DNA of 64,000 nucleotides from Pseudomonas sp. BGI-2 (GCF_004310295.1 NZ_SISB01000001.1:1-64000), one strand, 5' to 3'. Shown: positions 47,482-57,185, counted from the first letter of the stretch. Numbers and translations: made by a program. Notes: generated from the letters alone by a model not told the origin.

Positions 47482-48358
47482 CGATGTAGGCGTACAGATC
47501 GTTGTAGACAAAGTCAGGGACAACCTGGGCGTACGTTTGAGTTTTGAATAACGCCAAGTGGCATTCTTTTACCACCTCATCACGATCATTCAGGGTGTCG
47601 ACCTGATTATTGATGATGCTGCCATAGGCGCTGTATACCGTCGGCGCCGTTGATGGCGTCACGTCAGCGGTTGTGGTGTAGGAGATATGAGCACGGGAGA
47701 CTCGCTCTTTCAGCGCGCCAAATCCACGTTCATACACCGTGATTTGCGAACCATTGACGGCTTTCGAGGCGGTTTCGAAGCCCAGGATGATCGCTTGCAC
47801 ATTACTCATGCCGGCCTCCAGCGCCGATAACGGGACAAACCTCTCGAGTTCGCAATTTTCCAGGCTTTTGAAGGCTCTTTTGATGCTGGATACGTGAGCA
47901 AACTCTAGCGTGCAGCCGACAATATGCGTCTCGAATTGATAACAGGCTGCTGTCGCCAGCGGTGGAAACGCAGCGAAATCGAGGCTATCGAACGCACACT
48001 CCATAATGATGTTGTATTTGAGGGTAAAGGCTTCGGTGAAGATTTTGGCGCTGACTTCTCGGACGAAGGCTTCCGTATGTTCATACGCATGCAGGACGCC
48101 GAGTTTGATCATCTCCGCGTATTGGGGGTGTTTTTGTCGGTATTCGGGCAGGTAGAGACGAACATATTTGTCGTAGCGCCGGGTCGGCAGGAGTTTGTTT
48201 TCCAGCAAAAAGGTTTTGCCCGACCCTTGCAGCCCGGCAACCACCAGAATCTTGGGCGTTACCTCGGCCGTGATACCACGGAACAGCGTGGTTTTGATTT
48301 CATTGAACGCTGCAGTGACCTGCTCAGGGGTGTAAGCGTAATTCGGTGCGGGGGACAT
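47462..48358 (-). CDS. Zeta-toxin-like P-loop kinase, no antitoxin beside it
   Basis: A 298-residue protein with Walker A AGLQGSGKTFLLE (about residue 42-54), LPEYRQKHPQY and YNIIMECAFDS, a layout like zeta toxins, which phosphorylate UDP-N-acetylglucosamine and halt wall synthesis. The usual zeta core around residue 70-125 is recognisable; the C-terminal half (residues 180-298) is not. ATG behind AAGGAAATCAAGGC. No epsilon-like antitoxin or other gene lies within the 128 bp upstream. It could also be a housekeeping P-loop kinase of the same fold. Confidence 0.72.
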   Translation of the reverse strand: MSPAPNYAYTPEQVTAAFNEIKTTLFRGITAEVTPKILVVAGLQGSGKTFLLENKLLPTRRYDKYVRLYLPEYRQKHPQYAEMIKLGVLHAYEHTEAFVREVSAKIFTEAFTLKYNIIMECAFDSLDFAAFPPLATAACYQFETHIVGCTLEFAHVSSIKRAFKSLENCELERFVPLSALEAGMSNVQAIILGFETASKAVNGSQITVYERGFGALKERVSRAHISYTTTADVTPSTAPTVYSAYGSIINNQVDTLNDRDEVVKECHLALFKTQTYAQVVPDFVYNDLYAYIVKYVNR

Positions 48359-48486
48359 GCCTTGATTTCCTTATCAAAGAACTGGCAGAAAGTGACTGCC
48401 TGTCCTTTTAATAAAGCGGTGTTTCGCCAGTTGTTCAAATGAGCGTGTTTTTCAAGGTATGTCACTGTTTTAAAAAGTAAAAGATC

Positions 48487-50766
48487 CTACGTAACAGAGT
48501 GAAAATGCGTCTGCTCAACCGACCACCAGCGCGGCAGCAATTGTTTGACTTTGCTGTCGCCAAACCGGTCATCAATCAACATCACCACCCCTTGATCCTG
48601 CTGAGTGCGGATCACCCTTCCTGCCGCCTGCACCACTTTCTGCACGCCTGGATAAAGATAGGTGTAGTCATAACCGGCGCCGAAAATCGCCGCCATTCGA
48701 TGCTTCAACTGCTCGTTGACCGGATTGAGTTGCGCCAGCCCCAGGGTGGCAATGAACGCACCGATCAGGCGGGCGCCGGGCAAGTCGATGCCTTCACCGA
48801 ACGCTCCGCCCAGTACCGCAAAACCAACGCCTTGGCTGTGCGCGGTGAACTGATCGAGGAAGGCCTGACGCTGCCCTTCGGCCATTCCCCGGGACTGCGA
48901 CCACAAGTTGATCTGCGGGTGTCGTTCGGCCAGTAACTGTGACACTTGCTGCAAATAGTCGAAGCTGCTGAAAAACGCCAGGTAGTTGCCGGGGCGTTGG
49001 CTGAATTGCCGGGCGATCAGTTCGACAATTGGTTCGAGGGACGCTTGGCGGTGAACGAATCGGGTCGATATCTGGCTGACGATGTGCACTTTCAACTGGT
49101 CGGCATGGAACGGTGATTCGACATCAATGCACACCGTGTTCGACGGCGTACCCAGCAGATCCGCGTAGTAATGCCGAGGGCTTAGCGTCGCAGAAAACAG
49201 CACCGTGCTGCGCGCAGCGATCAGGCGCGGGCGGATGAAACCGGCCGGCACTACGTTGCGCAGACACAGTTGCGACAGGTTCTGTTTGCGTTCGAGGTCG
49301 CGCTTGCTGATGTCGAACAGGAACTGCTCGTCGAAGAGCTCGGCCACGCGACAAAACTGCAGCATGTCGAAGTAAAAACTCTGCAAGGCGCTGTCCAGGC
49401 CCTGGGGATGATCGTTGAGATAATCGCCGATGCTCGCGCTGCACGAAGACAGGGCCTGGAGGAGTTTTTCCGGGGCCTTGTCATAAGCCTGATACGCGGC
49501 GAGTTGCAGATTGTGCAGGGCATTCCACTCTCGATTGACCCGCTGCAACGGTTTTTTCAGCGCGTCCGGGGCGGTTTTTCGCACCCCGTTGAGGGTCGAT
49601 TGGTCGAGCGTGGCGCTGTACATTTGCCGCCCGCGCTCCACGAGGTTATGCGCCTCATCCACCAACACCGCGACCCTCCAGTTATTAGCCTGAGCCAACC
49701 CGAACAGCAGCGCACTGAAATCGAAATAGTAGTTGTAGTCGGCGACCACCACGTCTGCCCAACGGGCCATTTCCTGGCTCAGGTAATAAGGGCAAACCTC
49801 ATGCGCCAATGCCACCTCGCGCAAAGCGTTCTGGTTAAGCAGGCTCAGCTCACTGGCGGCCTGACGGGCGGCCGGCAAACGATCATAAAAACCTTGGGCC
49901 AACGGGCACGATTCTCCGTGACAGGCTTTGTCCGGGTGCTCGCAGGCCTTGTCCCGGGCGATCATCTCCAACACCCGCAGCGGCGGCGCATTGGCGCTTT
50001 CAAGGATCACTTGCGCGGCGTCCAGTGCCAGTTTGCGCCCCGGCGTTTTCGCCGTGAGAAAGAACACCTTGTCCAATTGCTGCGACGCCAGGGCCTTGAG
50101 CATCGGAAACAGCGTGCCAATGGTCTTGCCAATGCCGGTCGGCGCCTGGGCCATCAGGCAACGACCGGTGCTGACCGCTTTGAACACCGACTCCGCCAAG
50201 TGCCGTTGCCCTGGACGGAAGTCGGCATGGGGAAACGCCAATTGCTGCGCCGCACGATTACGGCCTTCGCGATGAACCATTTCCTGCTCGGCCCACTGCA
50301 GGAACAGCCCGCAATGATGCTCGAAGAACTGCTCCAGCTCGCCGGCGCTGAAGGCCTCGACCAGGCAGGTTTCCTTTTCGCTGACGATATCGAAGTAGAC
50401 CAGCGCCAGATTGATTTGTGCCACCTCCAGCTTCTGGCACATCAGCCAGCCGTAGACCTTCGCCTGCGCCCAGTGCAGTTGTCGGTGGTTGGCCGGTTGC
50501 TTGCTCAGGTCGCCGCGATAGGTTTTGACTTCTTCCAGGCAGTTTTGCGCCGGGTCATAGCCGTCCGCCCTGCCCTTGACCTTCAAGGTTTTGTACAGGC
50601 CTTCGAGGGCGACTTCGCTTTGATAACCCTCACATCGACGCGAGGCAACGGTGCGGTGCCCGACGATGCCCTCCAGGGCGGTCGGCGACGGGGTAAATCG
50701 CAGGTCGAGGTCGCCGACCTTGGCGGTGAATTCACACAGCGCCCGCACCGCAATGCTATAGCTCAA
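48487..50766 (-). CDS. XPD/DinG-type helicase with N-terminal Cas4-like nuclease domain
   Basis: A 759-residue protein from a TTG at 50766 that overlaps the FAN1 stop (TTGA); it starts MSYSIAVRALCEF. Residues about 50-150 carry a PD-(D/E)XK pattern (KGRADGYDP ... CLEEVKTYRG). The helicase core has Walker A APTGIGKTIGTLFP, DEAH in VLVDEAHNL, and motif VI in QAAGRVIRTQ. Four cysteines (CEHPDKACHGESC ... CPYYL) mark an iron-sulfur cluster as in XPD/FANCJ. It should unwind 5'-3' at repair forks. Translationally coupled to FAN1. Confidence 0.92.
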   Translation of the reverse strand: MSYSIAVRALCEFTAKVGDLDLRFTPSPTALEGIVGHRTVASRRCEGYQSEVALEGLYKTLKVKGRADGYDPAQNCLEEVKTYRGDLSKQPANHRQLHWAQAKVYGWLMCQKLEVAQINLALVYFDIVSEKETCLVEAFSAGELEQFFEHHCGLFLQWAEQEMVHREGRNRAAQQLAFPHADFRPGQRHLAESVFKAVSTGRCLMAQAPTGIGKTIGTLFPMLKALASQQLDKVFFLTAKTPGRKLALDAAQVILESANAPPLRVLEMIARDKACEHPDKACHGESCPLAQGFYDRLPAARQAASELSLLNQNALREVALAHEVCPYYLSQEMARWADVVVADYNYYFDFSALLFGLAQANNWRVAVLVDEAHNLVERGRQMYSATLDQSTLNGVRKTAPDALKKPLQRVNREWNALHNLQLAAYQAYDKAPEKLLQALSSCSASIGDYLNDHPQGLDSALQSFYFDMLQFCRVAELFDEQFLFDISKRDLERKQNLSQLCLRNVVPAGFIRPRLIAARSTVLFSATLSPRHYYADLLGTPSNTVCIDVESPFHADQLKVHIVSQISTRFVHRQASLEPIVELIARQFSQRPGNYLAFFSSFDYLQQVSQLLAERHPQINLWSQSRGMAEGQRQAFLDQFTAHSQGVGFAVLGGAFGEGIDLPGARLIGAFIATLGLAQLNPVNEQLKHRMAAIFGAGYDYTYLYPGVQKVVQAAGRVIRTQQDQGVVMLIDDRFGDSKVKQLLPRWWSVEQTHFHSVT

Positions 50767-52415
50767 GCGCTCTGCTCCGCCCATTGCACATAGCAGACGG
50801 CGATCGGCATCTGATGTTCGTGACAGAACTCCAGCCAACGCAATTGGTTGTCTTGCAGGCGATCGCCGGGGCCTTTGACTTCGATCATGCGGTAGGTCTT
50901 GTGCTGCGGCCAGAACTGGATCAGGTCCGGCATGCCTGCACGGTTGGCCTTGATATCCAGCAGCAGGCGATTGAACCAGTGCTTGAGGTGTTCGGCCGGC
51001 AGGCAATCGAGGGCCTGGTCCAGCAGTTCTTCGCTCAGCGCGCCCCAGAACACGAAGGGTGACTGCACGCCCCACTTGGCGAGATAACGTTCGCGGATGG
51101 TCTGGATATAGCGACCGTCATCGAGTTCGGCCAGACAAGCCTGAAACACATCCGCCCGACGTGCATGAAAATCTTCATTGAGCAGGTCCACCGGTCCGCG
51201 CTGGAATGGGTGGAAAAATGCCCCCGGCAACGGTGCAAAGATCGCCGGCCAGCACAGCAGCCCGAACAGCGAGTTGATCAGGCTGTTCTCGACGTAATGC
51301 ACGGGCGCCGAATCCTCCGCCAGATGCGCCTGGACGTAAAACTCAACCGACAACGCCAGATCGGTCCTGGGCAATTGAAGGTCCAGTCGCAGCATTTCCC
51401 GAGGGGATGGCCGCTTCATCGCCGGGCCGCCCAGCTTGCGCCGCAGTCTGGGCAACACACGCAGCACATGCTGATGCTCGGTGGCACTTTCCGGCGATTG
51501 CTCCGCGTGCGTGGCCAGATGCAGGGCTAACTGATATTCACCGCAGCGCTCCAGCACACGAATAAGGCGCACGCGTGCGCCGGGGTAGGCGCAATCGCGA
51601 TAAATAGTCAGCGCCGTGGAGAAATCCGCCATGCGTTCGCAGTGCTGACCGATCTGGAACAACAACTTGCCCCGACGTCGTTGCAGCCACGGGTTGTCGA
51701 GTACCAGCCCGTTGATCTGTTCGACGATGGTCGCCACCGCCTCGCCGGCCTCGAAACGCTGCTGGCAGTGGTGCAGGAACAGGCAGGCCTCCACGTCTTC
51801 GCGGCAGCGCAAGCCCCGGGACTCGGCGCAGAATTCGACTTTCTCATAGGTGAAGATGCCAAGATCGGCCAGCACGAACTCCGACCAGTCCTGGTAAAGG
51901 TTGCCGAAGAACATAAGACGCAAGCGGTCACACAGCTCCTTGATGGTCAGCGTGAACAGCCGGTCGCTCAGTTGCGGGCACCATTGCGCGAAGCTTTGTG
52001 CCTCGCAAAATTGCTCGCTGAGGGACGCCAGCCATTCGGTCTTCTTGCCTTTCGGTTGCTCGATGGCAGCACCGAAGCAGTGAAGAATCTCGGCCTTGAG
52101 CAGAACGTCGAACAGTTCCTCGATCTGCAGCGGCGACTGATCAGAGATCCAGCCTGCCGCCCGCAACGGCTCGGCGGCGCTGGCGATGTCCCCGATCTCG
52201 ATGTAACTCAATTTACCGGCCCTGAAATGCAAACCCTTGCGCATCACCATCCTGACCAGCAGTGCCCGGGACTCACGGGGTTGCTGACTGAAATCGCGGA
52301 TGAAGGCTTGTTCCTCGACGCTCAGCACATCGGCATAGCGATGCTCAAGCCAATCAAGTACTTGCATGAAGTTGTTCAAGTAGTAGAACGGGTCGTCGAG
52401 AGGATTTACAGTCAC
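50763..52415 (-). CDS. FAN1-like structure-specific nuclease (VRR-NUC)
   Basis: A 550-residue protein matching bacterial FAN1: the N-terminal SAP/TPR-like parts (NNFMQVLDWLEHRYADVLSV, then helical pairs to about residue 350) and a C-terminal VRR-NUC domain with the catalytic run GMPDLIQFWP, RMIEVKGPGDRLQDNQLRWL. GMPD, EVKGPGD and the following Gln form the PD-(D/E)XK centre. P. aeruginosa FAN1, which resolves interstrand cross-links and 5' flaps, is the closest studied relative. First gene of a two-gene operon with the helicase. Confidence 0.92.
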   Translation of the reverse strand: MTVNPLDDPFYYLNNFMQVLDWLEHRYADVLSVEEQAFIRDFSQQPRESRALLVRMVMRKGLHFRAGKLSYIEIGDIASAAEPLRAAGWISDQSPLQIEELFDVLLKAEILHCFGAAIEQPKGKKTEWLASLSEQFCEAQSFAQWCPQLSDRLFTLTIKELCDRLRLMFFGNLYQDWSEFVLADLGIFTYEKVEFCAESRGLRCREDVEACLFLHHCQQRFEAGEAVATIVEQINGLVLDNPWLQRRRGKLLFQIGQHCERMADFSTALTIYRDCAYPGARVRLIRVLERCGEYQLALHLATHAEQSPESATEHQHVLRVLPRLRRKLGGPAMKRPSPREMLRLDLQLPRTDLALSVEFYVQAHLAEDSAPVHYVENSLINSLFGLLCWPAIFAPLPGAFFHPFQRGPVDLLNEDFHARRADVFQACLAELDDGRYIQTIRERYLAKWGVQSPFVFWGALSEELLDQALDCLPAEHLKHWFNRLLLDIKANRAGMPDLIQFWPQHKTYRMIEVKGPGDRLQDNQLRWLEFCHEHQMPIAVCYVQWAEQSA

Positions 52416-52602
52416 AGGAAAAAAGGGCCATGGCAGCGAGTACTGGTTATGCGTACAGATACCAGCTACGGCGCATCCGGTGCAAACGGAAAAGGATAAG
52501 CGGCGACGCTATTTGGCTATTTTCGCGTGGCCATCGAACTTTCTGCCGATCCATGGCACCAACCGGCATAGCGGCTTTTTTTAGCATTTTTGAGAGGTGG
52601 GT

Positions 52603-52827
52603 ATGAATATCAAGACTCTGGGTTTGCCCTTGGCAGCGGCGGCCTTCCTGGCCCTGGCCGGTTGCTCGACGCCAACGGTCGTGACCCTGCAGAACGGCAC
52701 CCAGTATTTGACCAAGGACATGCCGAAAACCAAGACCAAGGACGGGTTTTACGAGTTTGAGGATATTTCTGGCGCGAAAGTGAAGGTCAATGCCAACGAC
52801 GTGGCCACGGTTCGCGAGGAAGACTGA
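52603..52827 (+). CDS. YgdI/YgdR-type small lipoprotein
   Basis: A 74-residue lipoprotein from ATG 52603, with GAGGTGGGT upstream. Lipobox LALAGCS near residue 20, then a YgdI/YgdR domain (TVVTLQNGTQYLTKD, YEFEDISGAKVKVNANDVAT). Members sit in the outer membrane and have no assigned enzyme activity. Divergent from the FAN1 gene. Confidence 0.9.
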   Translation: MNIKTLGLPLAAAAFLALAGCSTPTVVTLQNGTQYLTKDMPKTKTKDGFYEFEDISGAKVKVNANDVATVREED

Positions 52828-52843
52828 GGACCGCGTCATCGTT

Positions 52844-52921
52844 CTTCGCGAGCAAGCCCGCTCCCACAGGGGGATTTTCAGCGTTTACAAAATCCCTGTG
52901 GGAGCGGGCTTGCTCGCGAAG
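52844..52921. repeat. REPIN
   Basis: CTTCGCGAGCAAGCCCGCTC and its reverse complement flank a short spacer, giving near-perfect 28-bp arms. Same family as 40532-40623. It covers the space between the small lipoprotein and the opposite-strand gene at 52945. Confidence 0.92.
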
Positions 52922-52944
52922 AGGCCCTCACAAACACCGGAAAT

Positions 52945-53307
52945 CTACGGCATCCACGGCGTAGTGTTATCGCAGGAGATGAACTTCCCTCCCCGCAACC
53001 TCAGTTCTTCATGAATCTTCTTACAGCGCTCGTAATCCTGCTGCATCGCGTGATCGATGCTGATGTTGCCAGTGATCTCCGGTTGCTTTTCCCCCGAACG
53101 CAAAGTCAAAAAGGGTTCTTCCGGCTGGAGCTGGAAACGGCTTTTCTCTTCCAGGGGTTCAACGGTTTCCGGCGATGCAGGTGCCGGCAGTTGATCTGGC
53201 GTCATGCCATAGCGGCTCAAAATCGAGCTGTGAGGCAATTCTGCGGCGGCACTTGTGGATAACAGAGCCAGTGCCAAACCGATGATGTGCCTCTTGCTGT
53301 TACTCAC
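52945..53307 (-). CDS. Small exported hypothetical protein
   Basis: A 120-residue protein with a good signal peptide (MSNSKRHIIGLALALLSTSA, cleaved after AAA). The mature part has a Pro/Glu-rich start and two cysteines (ERCKKIHEEL, FISCDN) that may form a disulfide in the periplasm. No family recognised. It lies between two REP elements. Confidence 0.7.
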   Translation of the reverse strand: MSNSKRHIIGLALALLSTSAAAELPHSSILSRYGMTPDQLPAPASPETVEPLEEKSRFQLQPEEPFLTLRSGEKQPEITGNISIDHAMQQDYERCKKIHEELRLRGGKFISCDNTTPWMP

Positions 53308-53413
53308 GTTCTTTAATCTCCTGATCCAGTACTCAATCCTGTTGTTGCAAGGTATTGGAGTCCGCAGGTGACTGTCGGGTCACGTGTTCAGGCAGGTTTA
53401 CCGCGTTATCGTT

Positions 53414-53496
53414 TTTCGCGGGCAAGTCGGGACGCCGAACCGCTCGCTCCTACAAGGAATCGCACACCCCTGTAGGAGCGAGCCTTGCCCGCGAAG
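53414..53496. repeat. REPIN
   Basis: TTCGCGGGCAAG and CTTGCCCGCGAA form the outer arms, with GCTCGCTCCTACA and TGTAGGAGCGAGC inside. The left half has a 9-base extra block (TCGGGACGCC). Same family as the repeats at 40532 and 52844. It follows the lipase gene on its 3' side. Confidence 0.9.
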
Positions 53497-53522
53497 AGGC
53501 CCTCGCCGGCGCCACATCACTG

Positions 53523-55376
53523 TCAGGCAATAACAATCCCTGAGCCAGACAGACTATCCAGCCCAACCCCCACCAACGTCACCGAATCCGCGCCAAACGT
53601 CAGCACCGTATCCTGCCCCACTGTCGTGGCATGAGCCCGATAGTCATCATTCGGCGTTACGCCCTGAACCCCAAGAAATACCAGCTTGTCGTTCGCCTGA
53701 TACCCATGGACCCGATCCTGACCAAACGCACCGCTGAACAGGAACGTATCAATCCCGCCCCCCGATTCCATCAGGTCAGTCCCTGCCCCGCCCACAAACA
53801 CATCGTTGCCCTGGCCGCCGATCAAATGATCGTTGCCGTCCAGGCCGAACAACCAATCGCCCGTCGCATCCGCCTTGAGCGTATCGGCCCCCGCGCCGCC
53901 CTTCGCCGATGACGCGTACTGGGTCAGGTTGTTGCCGACGGCAAGGCCATTGGCCGTGACGCTGTGCGTCACGTCATCCTTGAACAGCCCCCACAAGAAC
54001 CCCGGCTCCTTGGTGACAATACTGCCAATGTCCCGGGTGATGCTGATGCCGCCGTTGGCATCCCGGACGTAGAGGTTGCCGGCACCGTCATTGGCAAAGC
54101 CGAAGCTTTTAACCGACTGCTGCAAGTCCAGCACGTTGCTGCCCTTGCCACCCAACAGGATGTTGTAGCCGCTACCGTCACGGAAACTGTCGTTACCGTC
54201 GCGCCCCTCCAGGTAGTCATTCCCCTTGCCGCCCTGAATCAGGTCGTTGCCGTCGCTGCCGATGATGAACGTGCTGCCCTTGTGGGTTTCAGCGTTGCGA
54301 TTGAGGTCCTGAACCCAGGTGTTGGCGCGCGCCGGGTCCGAGAGATTGGCGACGATGATCGTCGAATCTTTGCTGGTGAGGTCGTAGAACTTCGATTCGA
54401 TCACCCGGTTCATGCCGTCGCCATAGGCGGTCGGCAGGTGCGAGATCCAGGTCGGGATGTTGAGGATGGAAAACGGCAGCACATTCCACGCCGTCGAGGC
54501 GTAGTGGTCGTTGAAGCTGACGATATTATCGGTCGCCGAGGCCTTGGCGGCATCGTGTACGCCCACCGACGACAGGTTGAAGGATGAACCGTCGAGGGCT
54601 CGAAACACCGGGTCGTTTTCATAGCCGACGTTGAGCACTTTGTCGGTGCTGCTCTGGGTCGGGGACGCGTAGGCGATGTAGTTGGAATCCTTGTAGAACC
54701 CGGACCACTTGTCCGTGCTCAAGTCCGCCAGGCTGTTGACCGCCAACCCGCCGAGGCTGTGGCCGCTGACCAGCACGTTGTTGCCCGACAGGCCATTGGC
54801 CTGGGCAAATGCCATGACGTCGCCGAGCAAATTGCCGAAGGCTTCGCCCACATAGTTTTTCGCATAATCCTTGGGGCCGAACGCTGCCAGTAGATCGTTG
54901 ATCACGTCGCCGAACGAGTCGCTGATCAAGGTTTCCCGCGGGCCGCTGGTGCCGCGAAAGGCGATGCCGATTTCAGTGAGGTGCCCCTGGGCATCGTACT
55001 TGCCGAGGATCTCGACCTGCGCGCTGGTGTACCCGGCCTTCTCGCCGAAGAACGTTCCGCGGGCGTCGACCTTGCCGTCATAGCCCAGTTGCGAGGCCGT
55101 GATGGGCGTCCAGCCGGCTTTTTGCACGGCCTCCAATGCGGCTTTTTCCGAATCGGGGTTCCACGGAATGCCGGGGATCACGCCCTGGGAATCGGTGCCG
55201 CCCAGCAACGCGGTAACCAGGGTGGCCGGCAAGCCAAGGCCGAAGCCGTTGTGCTGGTAACCCGTGGCAAAGCCATTGTCGAGGTTGTGATAGGAATACA
55301 GCGTGATCGCCATCGCGTCGGTAAATAACGCTTTGGAATCGGCTGTGCCGAAGTTTTTGTAGTCATACACACCCAT
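53523..55376 (-). CDS. pueA: Family I.3 lipase/polyurethanase, full length
   Basis: A 617-residue secreted lipase matching the length of Pseudomonas MIS38 PML and polyurethanase PueA. Ser207 (VLVSGHSLGGL), Asp255 (GYENDPVF) and His313 (WISHLPTA) fall exactly at the PML triad positions. The lid-1 region (residues about 40-90) is present. C-terminal RTX nonapeptides (GGKGNDYLEGRDGND, GGQGNDVFVGGAGTD) and a final hydrophobic VDSLSGSGIVIA-like tail direct type I export; there is no N-terminal signal peptide. Last gene of the apr-type operon. Confidence 0.93.
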   Translation of the reverse strand: MGVYDYKNFGTADSKALFTDAMAITLYSYHNLDNGFATGYQHNGFGLGLPATLVTALLGGTDSQGVIPGIPWNPDSEKAALEAVQKAGWTPITASQLGYDGKVDARGTFFGEKAGYTSAQVEILGKYDAQGHLTEIGIAFRGTSGPRETLISDSFGDVINDLLAAFGPKDYAKNYVGEAFGNLLGDVMAFAQANGLSGNNVLVSGHSLGGLAVNSLADLSTDKWSGFYKDSNYIAYASPTQSSTDKVLNVGYENDPVFRALDGSSFNLSSVGVHDAAKASATDNIVSFNDHYASTAWNVLPFSILNIPTWISHLPTAYGDGMNRVIESKFYDLTSKDSTIIVANLSDPARANTWVQDLNRNAETHKGSTFIIGSDGNDLIQGGKGNDYLEGRDGNDSFRDGSGYNILLGGKGSNVLDLQQSVKSFGFANDGAGNLYVRDANGGISITRDIGSIVTKEPGFLWGLFKDDVTHSVTANGLAVGNNLTQYASSAKGGAGADTLKADATGDWLFGLDGNDHLIGGQGNDVFVGGAGTDLMESGGGIDTFLFSGAFGQDRVHGYQANDKLVFLGVQGVTPNDDYRAHATTVGQDTVLTFGADSVTLVGVGLDSLSGSGIVIA

Positions 55377-55472
55377 GGGTATTGCCTCTCTTTTGTTGGA
55401 ATTGTCAGAGATAGCTCACAACCAGGACGCCTCGTTCACGAGGCGCCCCGGAGCATTTAGTGCATGCAGCCT

Positions 55473-57161
55473 TTACGCAAACGTGATGCCTGAAACCGAC
55501 AGGCCGTCCAGTCCCACCCCGACCAGGGTCACGGCAAAATCGCCCACCGTCAGCACCGTGTCATGGCCCGACTGCGAAGCGTGTTGCTTGTAGTCATAAC
55601 CCTGCCCCGCGCCCTGAACGCCCAAAAACACCAGTTTGTCGTTGCCCTGGTAGCCATTGATCGCGTCGAAACCGAAGGCGCCGCTGAACAGGAACGTGTT
55701 GTTGCCCCCCGAGGTGTGCATCACGTCATTGCCCGCGCCACCGACGAAGGTCACCTGGCTTTTGTCGCTGCGCAGCAGATCGTCGCCGGCATTGCCGAAC
55801 AGCCAGTCGCCGTCGACGCTGGCCACCAGTGTGTTGCCGTAGGCGTCACCGCTGAGCGAGTGGTTGTAGTGGGTCAGTTCATTGCCGTTGAGCAAGCCGT
55901 TGGCGGTGACGCTGTAAGTCACCTCCTTGCTTCCCCACCACGAACCCGACTCCTTACTGACCAGCGCGCCGATGTCGCGGGTCATGCTGATACCGCCATA
56001 GGCATCACGCACGTACAGCGTGCCGTCGCCGTCGTTGGCAACGCTGAAGTTCTGCAACGGCTTCTGCAATTCGAAGGTGTTGCTGCCCTTGCCGCCCAGC
56101 AGGATGTTGTAGCCGCCGTCATCGCGAAACCGGTCGTTGCCGTCGCGACCTTCGATGAAGTCATTGCCGGCACCACCCTTGAGCAGGTCGTTGCTGTCGG
56201 TGCCGATTATGAAGGTGCTGCCGGTGTGGGGCTCGCCGCTGCGACCCAGGTCCTCGACCCAGGTCTTGCCCCGGGACGATTCCGCCAGGTTGGAGACGAT
56301 CAGCGTCGAGTCCTTGTCGGTGAGGTCGTAGAAACGCGAGTCGATCACCCGGTTCAAACCGTCGGCATAGCCCAACGAGCCATGAGCCGACCAGTTCAGC
56401 GGATTGAGGATGCTGAACGGCACCAGGTTCTGCGAGGTGGACGCGTACTGGTCATTGAAGTTGACGATGTTGTTGGTCGCCGATTCCTGATGGCCGTCGT
56501 GCTTGCCCAGGGAACCACTGCTGAACGTGGTGCCGTCGAGCACCCGGAATACCGGGTCGTTTTCGTAGCCGATGTTCAGCACGTTGTTGCCGGTGGCGCT
56601 CTGGGTTGGTGAGGCAAACGCGATGTAGTTGGCGTCCTTGAAAAAACCGCCCCAGTTGCTGCCGCTCAGCTCGGCGAGGCTATTGACCCCCAGCCCACCG
56701 AGGCTATGGCCGCTGACCATCACCTCCTTGGCGCTCAGACCATGGGCGATCGAAAACGCGGCAACGTCCTTGAGCAAGTTGTCGAAGGCGTTTTTCGCAT
56801 AGTTCGTCGCGTAATCCACCGGGCCGACGGCGGCCAGCAGGTTGTTCTTCATGTCGCCGAAGGTGTCGCTGTAACCCAGGCCGCCGGTGCCACGGAAGGC
56901 AATGCCGATACCGATCAGCTTGCCCGCCGCGTCGTACTTGCCTAGGACTTCAGCTTCGGCGCTGGTGAAGCCGTCCTTCTCGCCATAGAAGGTGCCCTGA
57001 GCGCCGACCTTGCCTTGATAACCCAGCTGCTTGGCGCCAATCGGCGCCCAACCGGTGGCCGGCAGCGGCTGGCCGGTTGGCGTGTACGCATACAGCGTCA
57101 GCGCGATGGCGTCGCTGTACAACGCTTTGCCGTCCGCATTTTTGTAATCAAACAGTCCCAT
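55473..57161 (-). CDS. pueB: Family I.3 lipase, lid-1-less paralogue
   Basis: A 562-residue paralogue of the downstream lipase. Nucleophile Ser153 in MVSGHSLGGLG; RTX repeats GGAGNDFIEGRDGND and a C-terminal export tail are kept. Relative to pueA it lacks ~53 residues between VYDYKN and GYQGKV that hold lid 1 in PML, so substrate access may differ; PueB polyurethanase of P. chlororaphis has a similar length. It sits 96 bp before pueA and 24 bp after the autotransporter stop. Confidence 0.9.
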   Translation of the reverse strand: MGLFDYKNADGKALYSDAIALTLYAYTPTGQPLPATGWAPIGAKQLGYQGKVGAQGTFYGEKDGFTSAEAEVLGKYDAAGKLIGIGIAFRGTGGLGYSDTFGDMKNNLLAAVGPVDYATNYAKNAFDNLLKDVAAFSIAHGLSAKEVMVSGHSLGGLGVNSLAELSGSNWGGFFKDANYIAFASPTQSATGNNVLNIGYENDPVFRVLDGTTFSSGSLGKHDGHQESATNNIVNFNDQYASTSQNLVPFSILNPLNWSAHGSLGYADGLNRVIDSRFYDLTDKDSTLIVSNLAESSRGKTWVEDLGRSGEPHTGSTFIIGTDSNDLLKGGAGNDFIEGRDGNDRFRDDGGYNILLGGKGSNTFELQKPLQNFSVANDGDGTLYVRDAYGGISMTRDIGALVSKESGSWWGSKEVTYSVTANGLLNGNELTHYNHSLSGDAYGNTLVASVDGDWLFGNAGDDLLRSDKSQVTFVGGAGNDVMHTSGGNNTFLFSGAFGFDAINGYQGNDKLVFLGVQGAGQGYDYKQHASQSGHDTVLTVGDFAVTLVGVGLDGLSVSGITFA

Positions 57162-57185
57162 GTTGTTTGCTTCCTTTGCGTGAAA

